64,000 nucleotides of DNA from Azonexus sp. (lineage in GTDB: Bacteria; Pseudomonadota; Gammaproteobacteria; Burkholderiales; Rhodocyclaceae): contig NZ_JAVBXX010000010.1 of the NCBI RefSeq assembly GCF_030824335.1, positions 124,001 through 188,000 on the forward strand, written 5' to 3'. The notes beneath the pieces are model-generated. The model was not told where the DNA came from. It was given only the letters and a program-made list of their open reading frames with translations, and made no database searches. This document shows, piece after piece, positions 11,556 to 19,755 of this stretch; the stretch's first letter is position 1; the number at the start of each line of letters is the position of its first letter. The translations under genes and the position numbers were made by a program.

Positions 11556-11993
11556 TCAGGCGGCGCCTTCGAGGTTGCCTTTGCCTTCGCCGTCTTCGGT
11601 GATGAGCCCCTGATCAAAACAATACAGGTAGAAGGCAACGGCCTTGCGGGCTGTCTGGGCAAGGGTTTCGCCCTTGGGAGCGGTCTGCAGCGTGACGGCG
11701 TAGGCGTGCGCCAGGGCGTCGACGTTGATGCGCTGCGGCTCGGGCTTGGGTGCTGCTGCCGGGGCTGGCGCGGCCAGATCGGCGAGCAGCATCGGGCCTT
11801 CACCGGTCAGCAGCCAGTTGGCGTTGATGCCGGCACGGACAAAGGCGGTTATTGACCCAGCCCCCGGCGATTTCAGGTCGCGCTCATAGTCTTGGTACGT
11901 TCGTGAAGGCACCCCAAAGTGTGCCGCCGCATCCTTTTGAGACAGCCCGCTCTGCTCTCGCCACACCCGTAAGGCGGATCCAATACTGTGCAC
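11556..11993 (-). CDS. Prophage repressor, XRE/HTH family
   Basis: 145 aa from GTG 11993. The N-terminal HTH (about 2-60: SALRVWREQSGLSQKDAAAHFGVPSRTYQDYERDLKSPG) is followed by NWLLTGEGPML, a linker rich in Ala/Pro and a helical C-terminus; no S24 protease motif is seen. The start is set by GAGGGGG eight bases upstream; a GTG at 12032 without such a site would add 13 residues. The start codon lies inside the palindrome ACTGTGCACAGT (11985-11996), so autoregulation is likely. It is divergent from ner, as the c repressor is in Mu-like phages. Confidence 0.85.
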   Translation of the reverse strand: MHSIGSALRVWREQSGLSQKDAAAHFGVPSRTYQDYERDLKSPGAGSITAFVRAGINANWLLTGEGPMLLADLAAPAPAAAPKPEPQRINVDALAHAYAVTLQTAPKGETLAQTARKAVAFYLYCFDQGLITEDGEGKGNLEGAA

Positions 11994-12123
11994 AGTTAGC
12001 ACCCCCTCGAACTGTGCACGCGTCCTGTGCACAGAACTGCGTGCACACTTGGCGCAACCAGTTGATTAACAAGAGAAAAACAAACTGCTTTCATTTTTGT
12101 GCCAAAAATCGAAGTGTGCACGT
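11985..12123. promoter_or_regulatory. Operator array for the prophage repressor
   Basis: Repeated TGTGCAC/GTGCACA sites: ACTGTGCACAGT 11985-11996 (perfect palindrome), AACTGTGCACG near 12010-12020, CTGTGCACAG 12025-12034 (perfect palindrome), CGTGCACACT near 12040-12049, and AGTGTGCACGT 12113-12123. They fill the divergent region between repressor and ner. That the repressor or Ner binds them is inferred from position and symmetry. Confidence 0.65.
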
Positions 12124-12131
12124 CAATGGTG

Positions 12132-12161
12132 TTGACATGCGCACTCTTTAGGGTGTCTAAT
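12132..12161 (+). promoter_or_regulatory. Early promoter of the prophage
   Basis: TTGACA (12132-12137), an 18-base spacer and TCTAAT (12156-12161), 35 bases before the ner start and next to the last operator copy. It would drive the ner-A-B early operon. Confidence 0.6.
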
Positions 12162-12196
12162 GCCATTCAACAACCACCCACCACGGAAGTTAAGAA

Positions 12197-12523
12197 ATGT
12201 CAAAGAACACCGCTAAAAAAGCCAGTCAAGAGGACTGGCACCCGGCCGATATTCTGGCTGCTCTGCACAAGCGCGGCATCACGTTATTGGAGGTGGCAAG
12301 ACGGCACAATATTCGCGGCTCGTCGACGCTCTCCAAGGCGATGAATCAGACCGCGTACCCGATCAACGAGAAGCGGCTGGCTGATGTGCTGGGCTTGCAC
12401 CCGATGGACATTTGGCCGACCCGTTACAACGCTGACGGTACGCGCAAATCTTTCGGCTTGCGTGCCTTGAAGTCTACCCAATCTGACTGCCAACACAATG
12501 GCAATAATCGGATGGCGGCGTAG
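12197..12523 (+). CDS. ner: Ner-like early regulator
   Basis: 108 aa. The core DWHPADILAALHKRGITLLEVARRHNIRGSSTLSKAMN...YPINEKRLADVLGLHPMDIWP is the Mu Ner/Nlp (SfsB) HTH fold, including the terminal (H/P)xxIWP mark. Ner represses the early and repressor promoters after lytic onset. The C-terminal 25 residues are an unrelated tail. The ATG is 35 bases after the early promoter. Confidence 0.88.
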   Translation: MSKNTAKKASQEDWHPADILAALHKRGITLLEVARRHNIRGSSTLSKAMNQTAYPINEKRLADVLGLHPMDIWPTRYNADGTRKSFGLRALKSTQSDCQHNGNNRMAA

Positions 12524-12528
12524 ACATC

Positions 12529-12966
12529 ATGAAAACCCGTCACGACTCGCTGACGCTGGACTTGTTCGAAGTGCCCGTAGCGCGTTCGCCGCTGCCTGGT
12601 GCCCTGGCCATCGGCCCCGCGTTGCGCCACTTGCTGGCCGACCTGCTTAAGGCTTCGCCGCGCCAGCGTTTCGAGATTGCCGCGCATATGACCGAACTGG
12701 TCGGGCATGAAATCACCAAGAACCAACTGGATAGCTGGACTGCGGACAGCCGCGAGGGCTGGCGCTTTCCGCTGGAGTATCTGCCGGCCTTTGAGGTGGC
12801 TTGCGAAACGCATGCGCTGACGGCTTGGCTGGCAGATTTGCGCGGCTGCAAGGTGCTGGTCGGCAAAGAAGCGCTGGATGCCGAGATTGGCAAGCTGGAG
12901 CGTCTGAAGGAAGACGCGGCCAAGAAGATCAAACAACTGAAACATGCGATGGGAGAAATGGAGTGA
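12529..12966 (+). CDS. Conserved phage protein with C-terminal coiled coil
   Basis: 145 aa. It opens with MKTRHDSLTLDLFEVP, then a helical domain (PRQRFEIAAHMTELVGHEITKNQLDSWTA) and a Lys/Glu-rich heptad region at about 115-145. A protein with this opening commonly sits between Ner and the transposase in BcepMu-like phages. The middle part resembles a DNA-binding helix bundle; function unknown. It starts five bases after the ner stop. Confidence 0.75.
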   Translation: MKTRHDSLTLDLFEVPVARSPLPGALAIGPALRHLLADLLKASPRQRFEIAAHMTELVGHEITKNQLDSWTADSREGWRFPLEYLPAFEVACETHALTAWLADLRGCKVLVGKEALDAEIGKLERLKEDAAKKIKQLKHAMGEME

Positions 12967-13050
12967 GTCATTCAATCCCTGCGGATGGCGGAGCCGAGGA
13001 GTGGATTCCCCGCAACCGGATCACGGGTGGGGGCGGATACACGGCTTATG

Positions 13051-13290
13051 TCAGGCATTCCCGGTTGGATCAGGGATTTCCCCCTTCATCCGCTTTGCCC
13101 AAGAAGTCTGACGCGCCTCAAACGATGCCTCTTCAACAGCCCGATACATCTGAATAAGCAGAAGGGTTACCTGTTCATGTGTCTCGCTACTGCCATCGTC
13201 TCGAAAGTTTCTGCGATGCCGAAGGTCGCCATTGGCGATAAAGGCGGCAGCCAGCGTCGTGGCGTGTTCCATCATTTTCTCATGTTCCAT
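13051..13290 (-). CDS. Small opposite-strand phage protein
   Basis: 79 aa. The ATG at 13290 has a good ribosome site (CAGGAGA, eight bases upstream on the minus strand). The sequence MEHEKMMEHATTLAAAFIANGDLRHRR...LLLIQMYRAVEEA is helical with no signal peptide. I do not know a function. It is transcribed against the early operon between the preceding gene and the transposase. A 64-aa frame on the plus strand (12963-13157) overlaps it and is less convincing. Confidence 0.55.
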   Translation of the reverse strand: MEHEKMMEHATTLAAAFIANGDLRHRRNFRDDGSSETHEQVTLLLIQMYRAVEEASFEARQTSWAKRMKGEIPDPTGNA

Positions 13291-13388
13291 GAGGGGTCTC
13301 CTGTGAAGTTAGTTGGAATGCAGATTGGATGCCTGCTTGCTCATTCTAATGGAATGGCGAGACCCCTCACCTTTACGCAGGTGATGGC

Positions 13389-15755
13389 ATGAATGCCCCG
13401 TTACCGACTGCCGTGCCGCGTTATTCGCTGGCTGATATTGCCGAGGCGCTTGGCGCTCACCGCACCAGCGTGCTGCGGCGAGCCAACAAGGAAGCGTGGC
13501 CGGCTGAGAAGGCTGGGCGAGGCCTTGCTTACCCCGCTTCCTCACTCCCGAAAGCCATTCGCGAAACCGTCCAGGACTGGGCGACGCGCAAGCTGTTCAA
13601 GGGTCTGCCCGAGGTGGCGTCGGCCCCTGTTTCGGCGATGGTTGTTACCAAGCCGCTGGCGATCCGTGCGCCGATCAGCGCCGAGCAGGCGGATGCCGAG
13701 CAGTTGATTTGCCAACAGGCGCGGCTGTGCATTCTGGCTTCGCTGCGCAAGGCGGTGGCGAGCGGGCAAGCAAAGAGCGAATCGGCGGCGATTGATGCCT
13801 GGCTGACGATCCTGGTCAATGGCGAAGCCACCCCGCAGCAGGTGTTTTGGAGTGCGCTGGCAAATGACAAGAACGGTTTTCGGTATGAAGTGAGCTACGC
13901 GACCGGCACGCCGGTGGCGATTGCCCTGGAAGGTCAGGAGATTGAGACGTTTGCGGCCAAGCTGACCAAGCGCAGCCTGCAGCGCTGGCTGGCCCAGTGG
14001 AAGGAGGACGGCGACAACGCCTTGATTCCGGGAAAACGCACGCCGGACATGACCTTTCCGGGCTGGGCGCCGTATTTCCTCGCTTACATGCAGCGACCGC
14101 AGAAGCCAACAATGAAATCGGCCTATGAGGCGATGGAAAAGCAACTGAAGGCCGACGGCTGGAAGCCGCACAGCGGTGCCGGCACGGTGAAAGCGAAGGA
14201 ATACCCGGACTACTCGACGGTGACCAAGTGGTACAACGCGAAATATTCCAAGCTGGACGCCAAGAAGGGCCGGAATACGGGCAGCGCGCTGAACCCGTTC
14301 AAGTTCCACCATGTGCGTTCGGCCGAGGGCATGGTGCCCTTGCAGGAAGTGCATTCGGACGGCTGGAGCACGAAGTTTTACGCGCCGCACCCGGTGTCCG
14401 GCAAGTGGGTGACGGGCGAAGTCTGGCACAGCCACGACGTGGCGACGCGCAAGGCGTATGTGCATGAGCGGGCCATCGGGCTTTCGGAGTCGACGACCGT
14501 GATCATGGGCAGCTTGTACGCCGTGTGCATTGAGGATGGCGAGCCGCTGTTCTGGCAGACGGACAACACCGGCGCCGTGAAGAACGACCGCGTTGAGTTT
14601 GACCCGGTGGCGTCGATGGCAGCGCGGCGATCCATCGAGATCGTGCACAACATCCCCGGCAACAGCCAGGCGAACGGGATTGCCGAGTCGTTCAACCGTT
14701 ACCTGCAGGAACGCGCCAAAGAACTGGCGACGTACAAGGGCGACGGGCAGGACAGCAAGACGCAGATTCGCATTCACAAGATCACCAACAAGCTGACGAA
14801 AGCCGCCAGTGCCGCCGATGCGGCCGAGTTTGACCGCCTGCGGGCCGAGGCCCAGAAGGTTGGATGTGGCGTGGTGTTCTCTTGCTGGGCAGACGCAGTG
14901 GCCTGGGTGAAACAGGTGGTTGCCGAGTTCAACGACATGCCGCACCGCAGCTTGCCGAAGATCGTTTGCCCGACGACGGGAAAACGTCGGCACCAGACAC
15001 CCAATGAGCGGCTGGCTGATTTTGTGGCCGATGGATGGGAGCGCAAGCCGCTCTCCGGTGAGGAGTTGATCGACGCCTTCCGCGTGCATGAAGTGAAGCG
15101 GGTCACGCGGGGCTGTGTGCAGATCATGGGCCAGCGTTATCACCATGCCGACCTGGACCACCACAACGGCGAAGACGTGCTGGTGGCTTACGACATTGAG
15201 GATGGCAGCCAGGTCTATATCAAGAACCTGGCCGGGGTGCCCATGTACACCGCCAGCTTCTACGAAAGTCCTGGCTACCGGGCGATGAGCTTTGTCGAGA
15301 TTGCCATGAACAAGCGGGTCGATAAGCAGCTTGAGCGCCTGGATACGAAGAAGCAGGCGATTGAGGCGCAGCGCCCTGGCGTGGTGCTGGAGCAGCCCGA
15401 TTTTCGGCAATTCATGGCCCAAGGCCACGTGGTCGAGTCGACCGCAGTACGGGTGGCGCTTGAAGCCGAACCAGAAGCCCAGCCGGCCAAGCCAAGCGCC
15501 GAGGTGCTACCCAGCCCGGTCGATGCCGAGATCGTGCGCAATCGGCGCATCAACCAGATGGAAGACCCGGCCCTGGTTCGGCATCTGCACGCCAACCCGG
15601 CCGACATCAACCCGGCGCGGGCCGGCTACCTACTGGAACAGGCCGAGAAGATCGCGCCGCTGTACCGCTTGATTGACGAACTGGGGATGTGGGGCGCGCT
15701 GGAAGGCGCCAAGGCGAGAAATTTTGAAGGGCGGGTGGCTGTCAGCGCCAACTGA
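13389..15755 (+). CDS. Transposase A (Mu A/BcepMu type, DDE recombinase)
   Basis: 788 aa. The N-terminal winged-helix domain (about 8-60, YSLADIAEALGAHRTSVLRRANKE) should bind the phage ends; an rve-type catalytic core follows with Asp324 (HSDGW), Asp392 (QTDNTG) and Glu433 (NGIAESFNRYL); a beta-barrel region and a C-terminal helical tail for contact with B complete it. It cuts and joins the prophage ends during integration and replicative transposition. SD AGGTGA lies eight bases before the ATG. Confidence 0.95.
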   Translation: MNAPLPTAVPRYSLADIAEALGAHRTSVLRRANKEAWPAEKAGRGLAYPASSLPKAIRETVQDWATRKLFKGLPEVASAPVSAMVVTKPLAIRAPISAEQADAEQLICQQARLCILASLRKAVASGQAKSESAAIDAWLTILVNGEATPQQVFWSALANDKNGFRYEVSYATGTPVAIALEGQEIETFAAKLTKRSLQRWLAQWKEDGDNALIPGKRTPDMTFPGWAPYFLAYMQRPQKPTMKSAYEAMEKQLKADGWKPHSGAGTVKAKEYPDYSTVTKWYNAKYSKLDAKKGRNTGSALNPFKFHHVRSAEGMVPLQEVHSDGWSTKFYAPHPVSGKWVTGEVWHSHDVATRKAYVHERAIGLSESTTVIMGSLYAVCIEDGEPLFWQTDNTGAVKNDRVEFDPVASMAARRSIEIVHNIPGNSQANGIAESFNRYLQERAKELATYKGDGQDSKTQIRIHKITNKLTKAASAADAAEFDRLRAEAQKVGCGVVFSCWADAVAWVKQVVAEFNDMPHRSLPKIVCPTTGKRRHQTPNERLADFVADGWERKPLSGEELIDAFRVHEVKRVTRGCVQIMGQRYHHADLDHHNGEDVLVAYDIEDGSQVYIKNLAGVPMYTASFYESPGYRAMSFVEIAMNKRVDKQLERLDTKKQAIEAQRPGVVLEQPDFRQFMAQGHVVESTAVRVALEAEPEAQPAKPSAEVLPSPVDAEIVRNRRINQMEDPALVRHLHANPADINPARAGYLLEQAEKIAPLYRLIDELGMWGALEGAKARNFEGRVAVSAN

Positions 15756-15819
15756 AAGCCACCCATTTACAGCAACGACGTAGCAACCAAACCACCATCG
15801 CAATTTGGGAGTGTATTAC

Positions 15820-16566
15820 ATGAAAGACCTGTTCGTAAAAACCAGCAATTACGTGGCCTTCGAGGCCGGCATCAACAAGGCGCTGTCACGCGGCGCCATG
15901 GAAGCCACCAACGTGCTGGTGTATGGCCCGCCGGGCACCGGCAAGACCGAGAACATCGACTACTGGGCCGTACAGAACGACGCCATTCACTTGCGCGCCA
16001 ACGAAGGCTGGACGCCGCGCCAGTTCATGAAGGAGCTGGCGACAAAGGCCGGCATTGATAGCTCCGGCAGCGCCCAAGCCCTGTTTGAGCGGCTGCTGTC
16101 GTTCATGGTCGGCACCGGCACGCCGCTGGTGGTTGATGAGGTGAATTTCTGCCTGGCAGAGAACGCTGCCGTGATGGAGAAGATTCGCGACTTTTCCGAC
16201 CGCACCGAGACGCTGGTGATCTATGCCGGCGATGAACGGGTTATTCCCAAGATTGGCCGGCATGCGCAGATCGCCAGCCGCTTTGCGGCGGTGGTCGAGT
16301 TCAAGATGGCCAGCCTGGCGGACGTGCGTCTGCTCTGTGACGAACTGGCCGAGGTGCAGATTGCCGACGACCTGGCGAGCTACCTGCACCAGCAGAGCGG
16401 TGGCCGGGTGCGCAACATCATCGACGGCATTGCCGTGGCCGAGCGCATCGGCAAGAAGACCAGCGGCCGGGTTGGCCTGGCGGACTGCGAGGGCATGGAG
16501 ATGATGTTCGACTGGCAGACGCGCCGCAGCGCGGTGGTCAAGGCTGTGCGGAAGGCTGGGCAATGA
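15820..16566 (+). CDS. Transposition target-capture ATPase B
   Basis: 248 aa AAA+ ATPase with Walker A YGPPGTGKTE (about 35-43), Walker B PLVVDEVNF and a sensor-like YAGDERV segment. Mu B-type proteins bind target DNA and stimulate the transposase. ATG 15820 is preceded by GGGAG; a TTG five codons earlier is possible but would put the start inside that site. It overlaps the next gene by four bases. Confidence 0.9.
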   Translation: MKDLFVKTSNYVAFEAGINKALSRGAMEATNVLVYGPPGTGKTENIDYWAVQNDAIHLRANEGWTPRQFMKELATKAGIDSSGSAQALFERLLSFMVGTGTPLVVDEVNFCLAENAAVMEKIRDFSDRTETLVIYAGDERVIPKIGRHAQIASRFAAVVEFKMASLADVRLLCDELAEVQIADDLASYLHQQSGGRVRNIIDGIAVAERIGKKTSGRVGLADCEGMEMMFDWQTRRSAVVKAVRKAGQ

Positions 16567-16967
16567 GTGCTTTGCCTAACAAGTCCGGCCCCAAAGGACC
16601 GCACGGCAAGCCGCGCCTGGTGCAAGGTACGCTGCGCCAGAAGGCGTGGCGGGCGATGCAGATCAAGGGGAAGTTCACGCTTTCTGACCTGGTGCGCAAT
16701 GCCCTGGCTGACGACGCCGAGGCGAAAGACCCGCGCAACAACATCGGGCGCTATGTGAAGGCGTTGTGCACGGTGGGCATTTTGGTTGAGATGAAGCGAC
16801 GCATGGCGCCCACAGTTTTTGGTAGCAACGGCGAAAAGCGCTGGATGTTGGTGCGTGACCTGGGGCGGCTGGCGCCGACGGTGCGAAGCCTGACCGAGGT
16901 TTATGACCCAAACAGCAAGATGGTGATTGCTGCCGTGATTGAGACGGAGGCCGGCGATGCCCAGTAG
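16563..16967 (+). CDS. Phage winged-helix-like protein
   Basis: 134 aa, starting in an ATGA overlap with the B ATPase. The basic N-terminus (KSGPKGPHGKPRL) precedes a probable winged helix (AWRAMQIKGKFTLSDLVRNAL...NNIGRYVKALCTVGILVEMK), which suggests DNA binding. Conserved position after transposition gene B in BcepMu-like phages; role unknown. Confidence 0.75.
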   Translation: MSALPNKSGPKGPHGKPRLVQGTLRQKAWRAMQIKGKFTLSDLVRNALADDAEAKDPRNNIGRYVKALCTVGILVEMKRRMAPTVFGSNGEKRWMLVRDLGRLAPTVRSLTEVYDPNSKMVIAAVIETEAGDAQ

Positions 16968-17310
16968 CACAGAAACAACGGCTGTCACCAGTAACGCCCG
17001 CGCTATCGCACTTGCCTTGATCGAAGGCGGCATGACCAAGGCGCAGCTCGGCCGAGAAATTGGCTATGAACGGGCGACGGTCAGCCGCTGGATCAATGAG
17101 CCGGACTACAACGGCACCCATATCGAAGCAGCTGTACTGGAACGGTTCAGCCGCTTTGCCTGCCCGCACCTGAAGGCCGATATCACGCCGGCGCAGTGCG
17201 CTTCGTATGCGCTGCGCCCTTGCCCGACCTGCAATGCCCGCGAAGTCCGGCACTGGAAAAGCTGCCAGACCTGCCCCCACAAACCCACCAAGGAAGGAAG
17301 TGCGAAATGA
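16957..17310 (+). CDS. HTH protein with Cys-rich C-terminus
   Basis: 117 aa from ATG 16957. The HTH (about 15-45, IEGGMTKAQLGREIGYERATVSRWINEP) is followed by a Cys cluster (CPHLKAD...C...CPTCNARE...CQTCPHKP) that could hold zinc. Likely a phage regulator. It overlaps both neighbours by a few bases, as expected of one early transcript. Confidence 0.75.
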   Translation: MPSSTETTAVTSNARAIALALIEGGMTKAQLGREIGYERATVSRWINEPDYNGTHIEAAVLERFSRFACPHLKADITPAQCASYALRPCPTCNAREVRHWKSCQTCPHKPTKEGSAK

Positions 17311-17690
17311 GTGCCCAGATTCACGCCCTGTTTCATCCCGGCTATGCGCCGGAACATCTTTCACCCTCTTTGGCTCAACCTGTTGGCGGGCCGATCAATG
17401 GCCAGCGCGAGAAAGATCATCGCTGCGACTTCGAGCGCCTGCAGAAAGACCAGCGCACCGCCTGGGCTTTTGCGCAGCGGCATCACCTCGCGGTGCTGAC
17501 GGTTGCCGCCGACCGCAATGGGGCTTACCTGGTCGTGGCGCCGGCGCAGCGCCTGCTCAGCATTTTTGATGATGAGTGCGCATGCTGGCGCAGCGAGCCA
17601 TCAAACAACGGCATGAAGATCGAGCACTGGGTAGGACTGGCAAACGGAAACATCCGGGTTTTCTGGAGGGATGTGAAATGCGCGCATTGA
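17307..17690 (+). CDS. Hypothetical phage protein
   Basis: 127 aa, ATGA overlap with the HTH gene. Soluble, no motif I recognise. It is kept because it fills the operon with overlapping ends on both sides. Confidence 0.6.
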   Translation: MSAQIHALFHPGYAPEHLSPSLAQPVGGPINGQREKDHRCDFERLQKDQRTAWAFAQRHHLAVLTVAADRNGAYLVVAPAQRLLSIFDDECACWRSEPSNNGMKIEHWVGLANGNIRVFWRDVKCAH

Positions 17691-17791
17691 CCTTCCCCCT
17701 GCGCGCCGTCGCCCGCCTTGGGCTGGCCGTGAAGTTCTACGGTCGACTCGGCTACTCCTGGCATTTGGCCTGGGTGAAGGCGGCGCGATGA
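17678..17791 (+). CDS. Very small basic phage protein
   Basis: 37 aa (MRALTFPLRAVARLGLAV...), with one weak amphipathic or hydrophobic stretch. The ATG overlaps the previous gene, with GGAGGG about nine bases upstream, and its stop overlaps the next start in ATGA. Function unknown. Confidence 0.5.
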   Translation: MRALTFPLRAVARLGLAVKFYGRLGYSWHLAWVKAAR

Positions 17792-18093
17792 GCGGCTATA
17801 TCTCGATCAAAGTTGCCCCGGAGCGCCGGCTCGGCATTGTGGTCGGCAGCCTTGGCCACCGGATTCTGCTGGCCTTGCGTGCCCCAGGCGGCATGACCTA
17901 CAGCCAACTCAAAGCGCGGTTCGGTGCGCATGTGTCCACGGCGATGAGCCAGATCCGCAAGGAAGGCCTGATTTTCGAACAGGAAGGCGCAACCAGCGCA
18001 CCGGTCCTGTTAAGCGAAAAAGGCCGAGAAGTCGTCTCGCCGGATGGCCCGCTGGCCCGTCGCAAAACCCTGAACACCTACTGCCAACTTTAA
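17788..18093 (+). CDS. Winged-helix phage protein
   Basis: 101 aa. The segment HRILLALRAPGGMTYSQLKARFGAHVSTAMSQIRKEGLIFEQEG has the layout of a winged helix, suggesting DNA binding. It starts in an ATGA overlap and ends nine bases before gam. Confidence 0.65.
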   Translation: MSGYISIKVAPERRLGIVVGSLGHRILLALRAPGGMTYSQLKARFGAHVSTAMSQIRKEGLIFEQEGATSAPVLLSEKGREVVSPDGPLARRKTLNTYCQL

Positions 18094-18102
18094 GGAGACA
18101 CC

Positions 18103-18636
18103 ATGGCAACCAAAAAAACCCGCATCAAGTCGGCCGCAGCTGCGGTCGACGTGCCGCAAAACCGCGAAATGGCTGCGTCGGCCATCGCTGAAATCGGCCG
18201 TCACAGCCGCGAATTGGCGCGCATTCAGGCCGACATGAACGACAGCATGTCGCTCTTGAAGGAATCCTTTGAAAAGGAGGCCGAACCGTTCCGCCTCAAG
18301 ATCGAAGGCCTCACCAACGGCCTGCAGATGTACGCCGAAGCCAACCGCGCCGCGCTGACCAACAACTACAAGGTCAAGACCGTGGGCATGACCACCGGCG
18401 AACTGCTCTGGCGCACCACGCCGCCCAGCGTGCGCCTGACCGATACCGAAGAAAACGTCATTGCCGCCTGCGAAGCCGCCGGCCTCGAAGAGTTCATCCG
18501 CCGCACACCCAGCCTCAACCGCGACGCCATCAAGGCCAACCCGGAAGAAGCCAAGCATATCCAGGGCATCAAGATCGGCCAGGGCGAACAGTTCGTGGTG
18601 GTGCCGTTTGAGGCGGAATTGGCGGAGGTGGCGTGA
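18103..18636 (+). CDS. gam: Host-nuclease inhibitor Gam
   Basis: 177 aa. Mu Gam-type proteins bind DNA ends, Ku-like, and protect them from RecBCD. The pattern fits: a helical N-terminal half (AIAEIGRHSRELARIQADMNDSMSLLKESFEKEAEPFRLKIEGL) and a beta-rich part beginning GELLWRTTPPSVRLTD. SD AAGGAGA lies seven bases before the ATG. Adjacent to HU and downstream of A and B. Confidence 0.9.
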   Translation: MATKKTRIKSAAAAVDVPQNREMAASAIAEIGRHSRELARIQADMNDSMSLLKESFEKEAEPFRLKIEGLTNGLQMYAEANRAALTNNYKVKTVGMTTGELLWRTTPPSVRLTDTEENVIAACEAAGLEEFIRRTPSLNRDAIKANPEEAKHIQGIKIGQGEQFVVVPFEAELAEVA

Positions 18637-18905
18637 TGCGCGACAACCTACGCCAAAAAATCAAGGACAAGCTCGAATCCGAGGGATTTAGCGGGCTTTA
18701 TGTATCCGGTGAATGCGCGTGTTGCACTGATGATCTTGCTGCATGCGGTGAGTGTAGCCAGGACGACGGTGACGAGTATTTGAACGGATGTGAACCGGGT
18801 TACAAACATGTCGATCCTGAGCGCCCTGGGTTTTGGGTGATCAGCATGCATAAAGAATCGCCGACGCAGGAACGCTTCGACACTCTTTTCGAGCAGGTGG
18901 GATGA
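18636..18905 (+). CDS. Cys-rich hypothetical phage protein
   Basis: 89 aa with CACC, C and CGEC spaced like a small metal-binding knuckle (about 27-40), followed by an acidic patch. The ATG shares one base with the gam stop. No function known. Confidence 0.6.
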   Translation: MRDNLRQKIKDKLESEGFSGLYVSGECACCTDDLAACGECSQDDGDEYLNGCEPGYKHVDPERPGFWVISMHKESPTQERFDTLFEQVG

Positions 18906-19006
18906 TGTGGTTCAAATCCCTCCAACTCTACCGCCTGCCATCACCCTGGGCGCTTTCCCTAACAGGTACGCGCCAGGATGGGTTGGAAGTCGCCGAAGGA
19001 GCGTAA
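18905..19006 (+). pseudogene. rdgC 5' remnant
   Basis: The frame MWFKSLQLYRLPSPWALS matches the start of recombination-associated protein RdgC (MWFKNLxxYRL...), a protein of about 300 aa, then leaves homology after about 18 codons and stops at codon 34. The ATG still overlaps the previous stop, so it may be translated as a short peptide. The downstream part has been replaced by the next small gene. Confidence 0.6.
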
Positions 19007-19190
19007 GGACGACGGCAAGCCGCACATTGCCTGTCGCACTTGCCGGCTTTTCTATCTGAAGGAGCTGCCGAGTCGGGATGGCGGCTGTGGCAATAACTCG
19101 CCCTACTGTGGCCATCCGCATGCAGCTGGTTCGGCCGGACATGCCACCCGCGAAAGCGCGGTCTGTGATTGCTGGGAGCTGAAGCCATAA
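18978..19190 (+). CDS. Small Cys-rich phage protein
   Basis: 70 aa with CRTCRLFYLKE, CGNNSPYCGHPH and CDCWELKP: seven Cys and His pairs suggesting a zinc or Fe-S fold. Related in style to the 24382 gene. It starts inside the rdgC remnant in another frame. Function unknown. Confidence 0.6.
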   Translation: MGWKSPKERKDDGKPHIACRTCRLFYLKELPSRDGGCGNNSPYCGHPHAAGSAGHATRESAVCDCWELKP

Positions 19191-19263
19191 CCCACATCCC
19201 CGCGCCGTGAAGCGCATCCCCATTACCTTTTTTCCAACCCTCCCCATTGAAAGGGAAAACACC

Positions 19264-19542
19264 ATGAACCGAATGCAAATGATCAACACGCTCGCAGCCA
19301 CCGGCGACGTTACAAAGAAGGTGGCGGAGCAGCAACTGACCGCGCTGCTTGGCGCCATCAAGGATTCGCTGTCTGCCGGCGAAGAGGTGGTGGTTACCGA
19401 CAACTTCAAGCTGTCGGTTGACACCCGAGCCGCCCGTGCGGGCCGCAACCCAAAGACCGGCGAAGCGCTAGCGATACCGGCCAAGCGCGTCATCAAGTTC
19501 ACCGCCTTCAAGCATTTCCGCGACGCGGTTGGCGGTGCGTAA
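19264..19542 (+). CDS. HU-family DNA-binding protein
   Basis: 92 aa, full HU/IHF length, with the GRNPKTGEALAIPAKRVIKFTAFKHFRDAV arm and tail. AAGGG lies nine bases before the ATG. A phage HU is common in transposable phages, where DNA bending supports transpososome assembly. Upstream in-frame codons to 19207 lack this site. Confidence 0.92.
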   Translation: MNRMQMINTLAATGDVTKKVAEQQLTALLGAIKDSLSAGEEVVVTDNFKLSVDTRAARAGRNPKTGEALAIPAKRVIKFTAFKHFRDAVGGA

Positions 19543-19688
19543 TGGATCAGTTTGAACTGGGCGTACTGGCCGATTTCCTGGGCGAGAACTGGCTGGCATT
19601 CGTTGCGTTTGCGGAAGAGCGAGATCTCGACGAGACGCAGTGTGAAGAGTTGAGCAACAAGCTGGACCGAGAGGCCGGCCGAACCTAA
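19542..19688 (+). CDS. Small acidic phage protein
   Basis: 48 aa (MDQFELGVLADFLGENWLAF...), acidic and helical. Its ATG shares a base with the HU stop codon. Too short for assignment. A hairpin AAGCCCGC/GCGGGCTT lies just beyond. Confidence 0.55.
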   Translation: MDQFELGVLADFLGENWLAFVAFAEERDLDETQCEELSNKLDREAGRT

Positions 19689-19755
19689 ACCCCCACTTCA
19701 AGCCCGCTGGTCGTTACTGGCGGGCTTCTGGAGATGGTTTTTAACGGGGACTGAC

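Noticed and set aside
12963..13157. 64-codon plus-strand frame starting with GTG in a GTGA overlap
   Set aside because: The opposite-strand gene 13051-13290 has a better ribosome site and more protein-like sequence; the plus frame has no motif.
19699..19726. Terminator after the 48-aa gene
   Set aside because: The hairpin AAGCCCGC/GCGGGCTT is good but lacks a T run, so I do not call it a terminator.
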